Positions 60,279-64,000 of a stretch of 64,000 bases of DNA are shown piece by piece. This DNA is from Clostridiales bacterium (GTDB taxonomy: Bacteria; Bacillota; Clostridia; Oscillospirales; Oscillospiraceae): the NCBI GenBank assembly GCA_019423635.1, contig JAHZBA010000001.1, forward strand, positions 62,001-126,000. Reading direction: 5' to 3'. The position numbers and the translations under genes are program-made. How positions within the stretch are numbered: position 1 is the stretch's first letter; each line of letters starts with the position of its first letter. The notes beneath the pieces are model-generated. The model worked only from the letters and a program-made list of their open reading frames with translations, had not been told where the DNA came from and did not search any database.

Positions 60279-60650
60279 TTATGTATTTTGTTCAGTAGGG
60301 GGTTCCTCCTGGGTGCCGTCCGGACTCGCCGAGTTCTGAGGGGCAGCGGGAGGCTCCGTCTTAGTGGATTCATTCAGCAGCTGCTTCAGGGAGTCGCAGA
60401 CTTTGGTAAAGTACTTGGCGATGGGCTCCAGGAGGATGCCGCTCAGATACTCTGCTTTCGGGATGGCATCCGCCGCAAAGTGAGCTGCCAGTGCGATGGC
60501 ACCGTACCCGACAAACAGCAGAAAGATCTTTTTGACACCCTTAAAAAACAGAACGCTGTTAAAGCCGGACTTCCAGGAACCGTATCCGGTGCCGATGATT
60601 TGATTGGCGGCCATCAGGACCACCAGAATAAAAATCAGCTGTAAGCTCAT
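60279..60650 (-). CDS. Small two-helix membrane protein, holin-like layout
   Basis: A 123-residue protein with AAGGAG nine bases before the ATG. Two hydrophobic segments (LIFILVVLMAANQIIGTGYG and KIFLLFVGYGAIALAAHFA) are followed by an amphipathic helix and a Pro/Glu/Thr-rich hydrophilic tail. This architecture recalls phage holins, but no lysis genes are near and I do not recognise the family. It is 38 bp upstream of the reductase on the same strand and may share its transcript. Confidence 0.6.
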   Translation of the reverse strand: MSLQLIFILVVLMAANQIIGTGYGSWKSGFNSVLFFKGVKKIFLLFVGYGAIALAAHFAADAIPKAEYLSGILLEPIAKYFTKVCDSLKQLLNESTKTEPPAAPQNSASPDGTQEEPPTEQNT

Positions 60651-60716
60651 CCCTCAATTCCTCTCCTTCTTCCGCAATCGTGGTCAAGCGTCAAAATTAT
60701 GCTGAACATTTCTTAA

Positions 60717-60753
60717 ACAAAACCCGCCGAAAAAATACATTTTCGGCGGGTTT
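60717..60753 (-). terminator. Terminator of tRNA-Arg
   Basis: On the minus strand CCCGCCGAAAA pairs with TTTTCGGCGGG and is followed by TTTTGTTT, immediately after the CCA end of the tRNA. Confidence 0.85.
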
Positions 60754-60830
60754 TGGTACGCCCGACTGGATTCGAACCAGCGGCCTTCAGAGTCGGAGTC
60801 TGACGCGCTATCCAACTGCGCCACGGGCGC
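60754..60830 (-). tRNA. tRNA-Arg (anticodon CCG)
   Basis: The cloverleaf is complete: acceptor GCGCCCG / CGGGCGT, D arm GCGC-AGTTGGATA-GCGC, anticodon stem TCAGA / TCTGA with loop CTCCGAC (anticodon CCG, reading CGG), and T arm GCTGG-TTCGAAT-CCAGT (CTGG/CCAG core). The discriminator A is followed by encoded CCA. Confidence 0.95.
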
Positions 60831-60886
60831 ATACCAAGCTTATAAAATTGAAAGATGACCTGCAATCCTCTTACGGAACGTCCAAC

Positions 60887-60915
60887 AGTATACCAGAGAT
60901 TTCCCCCGGTGTAAA
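60887..60915 (-). promoter_or_regulatory. Promoter of tRNA-Arg
   Basis: On the minus strand TTTACA (60915-60910), a 17-bp spacer and TATACT (60892-60887), ending about 56 bp before the tRNA. Confidence 0.75.
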
Positions 60916-60943
60916 GTGGTTTTGCAAAAAAAATTTGCACCGA

Positions 60944-60984
60944 TTGTTAAAAAGTTTGACAAGTCGGCAGTTTTGAGCTAAACT
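60944..60984 (+). promoter_or_regulatory. Promoter of rex with Rex-site-like repeat
   Basis: TTGACA (60956-60961), a 17-bp spacer and TAAACT (60979-60984). TTGTTAA (60944-60950), 5 bp, TTGACAA (60956-60962) resembles the Rex box TTGTTAA-N4-TTAACAA but has one extra spacer base and one mismatch, so autoregulation is only possible. The leader to the gene is about 210 nt. Confidence 0.5.
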
Positions 60985-61201
60985 ATATTCTGCGGAGAAT
61001 CTTTCAAAAGCACCTGGATTCGTAACCGGGGGATACCAGATGGACGGGGTCTTTCCCGCCGGGCGGGGAGCGATTCTGCGGCAAGCCTGACGGACTGCGG
61101 GGAAGAACAGCGCGGGCTGCCGGGAAAGAGACCGGCCGGACGGCGTTTGATGGCTGGGAATTCAGGGTCCAAGAGATTGTGTTCAGTGAGGAGTGACAGC
61201 C

Positions 61202-61831
61202 TTGAAAAAAGAGAATATATCTGATGCGGTCATCCGGAGACTGCCCCGATATTACCGCCATCTGGCTGAGCTGTGCAAGCGCGGCGTGGTGCGGATCTCC
61301 TCCCACTCGCTGGGACAGGAGATGAATATCACGGCGTCCCAGATCCGGCAGGATTTCAGCTGCTTCGGCGAGTTTGGCCAGCAGGGATACGGCTACAACG
61401 TGGAGGAGCTGCGCGCGGAGATCGGCCATATCCTGGGCGTGGACAAGGATCACCATTTGATCATGATCGGCGTGGGCAACTTGGGTCACGCCCTGCTTCA
61501 AAATTTCCCCTTTTCCCAGACGGGTTTCAGCGTGGATGCGGCCTTTGATGTGGCGGAATCTGTCATCGGCACTGCCGTCAACGGCGTTCTGGTCTATGCC
61601 CTGGACACCCTGGAGGAGTACATCCGGGACCACGATGTGGATGTGGTGGTGCTGACCATCCCCCAGGCCGTGGCCCAGGAGACCGCCAACCGCCTGATTG
61701 ATCTGGGGGTCCACGGCTTCTGGAACTTCACCAACATTGAGCTGGCCAGCAGCAATCCGGATGTGAAGTTTGAGAACATCCACTTTGCAGACAGCCTGCT
61801 GACCCTCAGCTACCGGATTGCCAACCGCTAA
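61202..61831 (+). CDS. rex: Redox-sensing transcriptional repressor Rex
   Basis: I use TTG 61202 (GAGGAG eight bases upstream), 209 residues; GTG 61193 would be too close to that site. The N-terminal winged helix is SDAVIRRLPRYYRHLAELCK, then MNITASQIRQDFSCFGEFGQ. The NAD(H) Rossmann fold shows LIMIGVGNLGHALLQNF, and the C-terminal swapped helix ends the protein. Rex senses the NADH/NAD+ ratio and represses fermentation genes such as alcohol dehydrogenases; the dehydrogenases in this window are plausible targets. Confidence 0.94.
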   Translation: MKKENISDAVIRRLPRYYRHLAELCKRGVVRISSHSLGQEMNITASQIRQDFSCFGEFGQQGYGYNVEELRAEIGHILGVDKDHHLIMIGVGNLGHALLQNFPFSQTGFSVDAAFDVAESVIGTAVNGVLVYALDTLEEYIRDHDVDVVVLTIPQAVAQETANRLIDLGVHGFWNFTNIELASSNPDVKFENIHFADSLLTLSYRIANR

Positions 61832-61971
61832 GAGCGCTTTGGCCTGTTCCGTATCGCCCGGCGCGGGGCTTGGCGGCGGTGTTTGCCCCCGCGGGGTGAG
61901 AAGCCTGTCCGCAAGCCGGAATATGGGGCAGGCTGTGAGATCGGGTTGAAAGGACCCTTGTCAATTCTGCT

Positions 61972-63054
61972 ATGATGAAAAAAATCATTGTCATGCTGCT
62001 CGCCTGTTCTGTGCTGGCGGTCGCCGCCGCGGCGGCAGGCGGAGCGGAGGACCCGCTGGCGTCCCTGAGCTATCTCACCGGCGCCTTCACCTCTGCCCTG
62101 GACGCCGAGGTGGACCGGCGGCTGGACGAGTCGGACCAAAAGATTCTGGCGGGAGGTGGAGACCTGGCTGCCGCGTCGGAGGGAGCGGCCGTCTGGACGG
62201 AAAAGAGGATGAAGCGGGGGGACCTGCTGATGGTCTCCACCGGCGGAGGCGCCCTGCTGCTGGCGGGGGAGGGACAGATCGCCGTGACCGGCGGCGCCGT
62301 GGTGGATGTCACCACCGGCCGGGAGGTTCCTTCCGGCAGCGCCATGGTGGTGAACCACCGGTATCTGGCGGCGGAGGACACCTCCGCCACGTTCATCGTC
62401 ACCTCCAAGACGGCGGTTTTGGACTATCAGGGCCCCTGTGAGCTCTCCTGGTCCGAGGATGTGGACTACAACGCCATGGCCGCCGCGCTGAAGCAGCTGA
62501 ACCTCTTCCGGGGCACCTTCACCGGCTACGGCGAGGGCTATGACCTGGAGAAGGCCCCCACCCGCCTGCAGGCCCTGATCATGTTCATCCGGGTGCTGGG
62601 GGAGGAGGAGCGGGCCCTGGCCTGGACCGGCACCACGCCCTTTACGGATGTGGCCAAGGGCTCTGAGGCGGAGAAGTACGTGGGCTATGCCTACGAGCGG
62701 GGCTACACCAACGGTTTCAGCGCCACGCAGTTCCGTCCCGGCAGCGCGGTGAACGCCTATCAGTATACGGAGTTTGTGCTGCGGGCCATGGGCTACAGCT
62801 CCGCCGCCAACACGAACCTGGCGGACACCCTGGACCGGGCCCGAATCGCCGGAGTGCTGACCTCCGGGGAGACCGCCGCCATCCGGGCGGACAAGTTCCT
62901 CCGGGCGGATCTGGTATACATCTCCTACTATGCCCTGGATGCGCTGATGCCGGAGGGGGACCGGACGCTGGGGCAGACCCTGGCGGACCAGGGCGTCTTT
63001 ACGGAGGAGGCCTGGCTGGAGGCCAAGACGCTGGTGACCAGCCGGCGCATGTGA
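61972..63054 (+). CDS. S-layer homology (SLH) domain secreted protein
   Basis: A 360-residue exported protein with signal KKIIVMLLACSVLAVAAAAA. Residues ~35-160 are a beta-rich region of unknown family (DLLMVSTGGGALLLAGEGQI). From ~175 on come SLH repeats: FRGTFTGYGEGYDLEKAPTR with LQALIMFIRVLGEE, then TPFTDVAKGSEAEKYVGYAY with FSATQFRPGSAVNAYQYTEF. SLH domains hold proteins to wall polysaccharide. The ribosome site is weak and 17 bases from the ATG. It may form a two-gene unit with rex, 140 bp away. Confidence 0.85.
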   Translation: MMKKIIVMLLACSVLAVAAAAAGGAEDPLASLSYLTGAFTSALDAEVDRRLDESDQKILAGGGDLAAASEGAAVWTEKRMKRGDLLMVSTGGGALLLAGEGQIAVTGGAVVDVTTGREVPSGSAMVVNHRYLAAEDTSATFIVTSKTAVLDYQGPCELSWSEDVDYNAMAAALKQLNLFRGTFTGYGEGYDLEKAPTRLQALIMFIRVLGEEERALAWTGTTPFTDVAKGSEAEKYVGYAYERGYTNGFSATQFRPGSAVNAYQYTEFVLRAMGYSSAANTNLADTLDRARIAGVLTSGETAAIRADKFLRADLVYISYYALDALMPEGDRTLGQTLADQGVFTEEAWLEAKTLVTSRRM

Positions 63055-63115
63055 GAACCCGTATTCACAACCGTTGAACGCCGCCTGAGCGGGCCTCTTG
63101 CCGTCTTGCCGCGTT

Positions 63116-63155
63116 AAAAAATCTTGAAATCCACAAAGGATTCCTGCGATTTTTT
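63116..63155 (+). terminator. Terminator after the SLH gene
   Basis: AAAAAATC (63116-63123) pairs with GATTTTTT (63148-63155), with an inner AATCC/GGATT stem; the right arm itself supplies the T run. Confidence 0.5.
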
Positions 63156-63309
63156 GCCTTGCAAAACGACAAAATCCCTCGCCCATCCGGTATCCCCCGG
63201 TGATGAATACAGGTTTTGAATTCAGGTTCGGATGCACCACAGATCGGGGAGTGCATATGATGGTTTGAGATCGCTTCCAGCGGTCAACACTTCATAGGAG
63301 GTCCCTGTA

Positions 63310-63507
63310 ATGTGCAATAACGGTTTTGGCGGCGGCAACTGCTGCTGGATCATCATCCTGCTGATCATCGTCTGGTGCTGCTGCGGCAACAACGGCTGGG
63401 GCGGCAACGGCGGCTACAACTGCTGCTGCGATTGCGGCAGCTGCTGCAACAATGGCTGCAACTGCGGCTGCAACTGCAACAACTGCAATCCCGCTCCCTG
63501 CTGCTGA
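63310..63507 (+). CDS. Tiny cysteine/glycine/asparagine-rich membrane protein
   Basis: A 65-residue protein with 19 cysteines (29%). AGGAGG lies 8-13 bases upstream of the ATG. After NNGFGGGNCCW comes one hydrophobic helix (IIILLIIVW), then a tail of CCC, CDC and C-N-C-G-C-N-C clusters. I recall similar proteins from Oscillospiraceae annotated by distant likeness to insect chorion high-cysteine proteins. It may bind metal or crosslink at the cell surface or spore coat; the function is unknown. A 12-bp hairpin follows. Confidence 0.7.
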   Translation: MCNNGFGGGNCCWIIILLIIVWCCCGNNGWGGNGGYNCCCDCGSCCNNGCNCGCNCNNCNPAPCC

Positions 63508-63524
63508 TCGTTCATAAGAGAACA

Positions 63525-63551
63525 GCGCCCCGGGCCACAGGCCCGGGGCGC
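63525..63551 (+). terminator. GC-rich hairpin after the cysteine-rich gene
   Basis: GCGCCCCGGGCC and GGCCCGGGGCGC are exact 12-bp arms around ACA. No T run follows. Confidence 0.55.
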
Positions 63552-63666
63552 CTGTGCGTCTCAAGACCGTCGGTTCCCCGGAAAAGAACGGGTTTCTCTG
63601 GCTTTTTCTCAGAGGATATGGTACAATCCCAGAGAATTGCCGGAAGGGCAGAAGAAGGGGGAGCCT

Positions 63667-64000
63667 ATGGAGCAGACTGTTTTTCAAATCGGAGAGATTC
63701 CCGCCGCCGTGTGGGGAGCGCCGTCGGACCGGGTAATCCTGGCGGTCCACGGGCACCAGTCCCACAAGCTGGACGCGCCCATCGCCGTGCTGGCGGAGTG
63801 CGCGGCGCCGGGGCAGGTGCTGAGCTTTGACCTGCCCCAACACGGGGACCGGCAGAACACGGACCGCCCCTGCATGACCCGGACCGGCGCGGAGGATCTG
63901 CGGACGGTACTGGCCTATGCCCGTACACGGTGGGCCCATGTGAGCCTCTTTGCCAACAGTCTGGGGGCCTGGCTTAGTCTGCGGGCGTTGGAGGACGAGC
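63667..64000 (+). CDS. Alpha/beta hydrolase, partial (3' end outside window)
   Basis: AGGGGGAG precedes ATG 63667, and 111 codons are visible. LAVHGHQSHKLDAP is the oxyanion-loop HG motif, LSFDLPQHGDR the next strand, and LFANSLGAW the nucleophile elbow (A-N-S-L-G in place of G-x-S-x-G). The catalytic Asp and His would lie beyond the edge. It is a cytosolic esterase- or peptidase-like hydrolase of unknown substrate. Confidence 0.8.
   Translation, partial: MEQTVFQIGEIPAAVWGAPSDRVILAVHGHQSHKLDAPIAVLAECAAPGQVLSFDLPQHGDRQNTDRPCMTRTGAEDLRTVLAYARTRWAHVSLFANSLGAWLSLRALEDE

Noticed and set aside
60279..60650. Active prophage
   Set aside because: A single holin-like protein without capsid, tail, terminase or lysin genes does not support a prophage.
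56582..60830. Integration of the decayed element into tRNA-Arg
   Set aside because: No copy of the tRNA 3' end is seen at the left side of the element, and the tRNA lies more than 1 kb beyond the last element gene.
61828..63240. 470-codon minus-strand frame opposite the SLH gene
   Set aside because: Gly/His/Gln-rich shadow; the plus-strand frame has a signal peptide and SLH repeats.

Overview
The window looks like chromosomal DNA of a GC-rich anaerobe of class Clostridia, most like gut Oscillospiraceae. The support is strong AGGAGG ribosome sites, a Rex redox repressor, rubrerythrin, a ferredoxin-linked 2-oxoacid oxidoreductase, iron alcohol dehydrogenases, an SLH protein and a tiny cysteine-rich protein of a kind I remember from that family. 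Species cannot be read from the sequence.

Layout. 1-6.6 kb: a cut-off YtcJ-like amidohydrolase and an NhaC-type antiporter on the minus strand. They diverge from a plus-strand unit of a saccharopine-dehydrogenase-like enzyme, an acylating-type aldehyde dehydrogenase and a coupled 100-residue protein. 6.6-15.7 kb: alanine racemase, a PucR regulator, glutamate dehydrogenase, an M20 amidohydrolase and a complete TctCBA tripartite transporter, together suggesting uptake, deacylation and deamination of an N-acyl amino acid. 16.5-20.3 kb: a metal P-type ATPase with a separate HMA metallochaperone, facing an ArsR sensor and an AraC regulator across a shared operator. 20.5-22.9 kb: an MFS transporter and a divergent AraC regulator.

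23.8-38.1 kb: a GntR regulator followed by a long plus-strand operon: HAD hydrolase, branched-chain-type ABC importer (livH, livM, binding protein, livG, livF), a hotdog protein of the beta-alanyl-CoA/3-aminobutyryl-CoA ammonia-lyase type, korDABC and a D-2-hydroxyacid dehydrogenase. A terminator ends it, and two iron alcohol dehydrogenases follow. This is the best candidate for an undescribed catabolic pathway in the window: import of a small amino or hydroxy acid, oxidation to the 2-oxoacid, ferredoxin-linked conversion to an acyl-CoA, and CoA-level deamination.

38.5-56.3 kb: rubrerythrin, then a minus-strand beta-glucan locus: YesL-like membrane protein, GH16 glucanase, two GH94 phosphorylases, a sugar ABC importer (binding protein and two permeases), a GH3 glucosidase with swapped domain order, glycogen synthase and an MsmK-type ATPase, with an AraC regulator in the middle. 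An AT-rich cytidine deaminase sits inside it. Imported beta-glucan oligomers would be cut or phosphorolysed inside the cell. A run of six hairpins lies between the GH94 and GH16 genes.

56.6-59.5 kb: a decayed integrative or mobilizable element (mutated RepA-like ATPase, truncated MobC joined to a headless tyrosine recombinase, a DUF6809-like protein). 59.6-64 kb: flavodoxin-like reductase, a small membrane protein, tRNA-Arg(CCG) with its own promoter and terminator, rex, an SLH protein, a 65-residue protein with 19 cysteines, and a cut-off alpha/beta hydrolase. Long open frames opposite most genes are treated as GC-driven shadows. All family calls come from reading the translations; no database search was possible.
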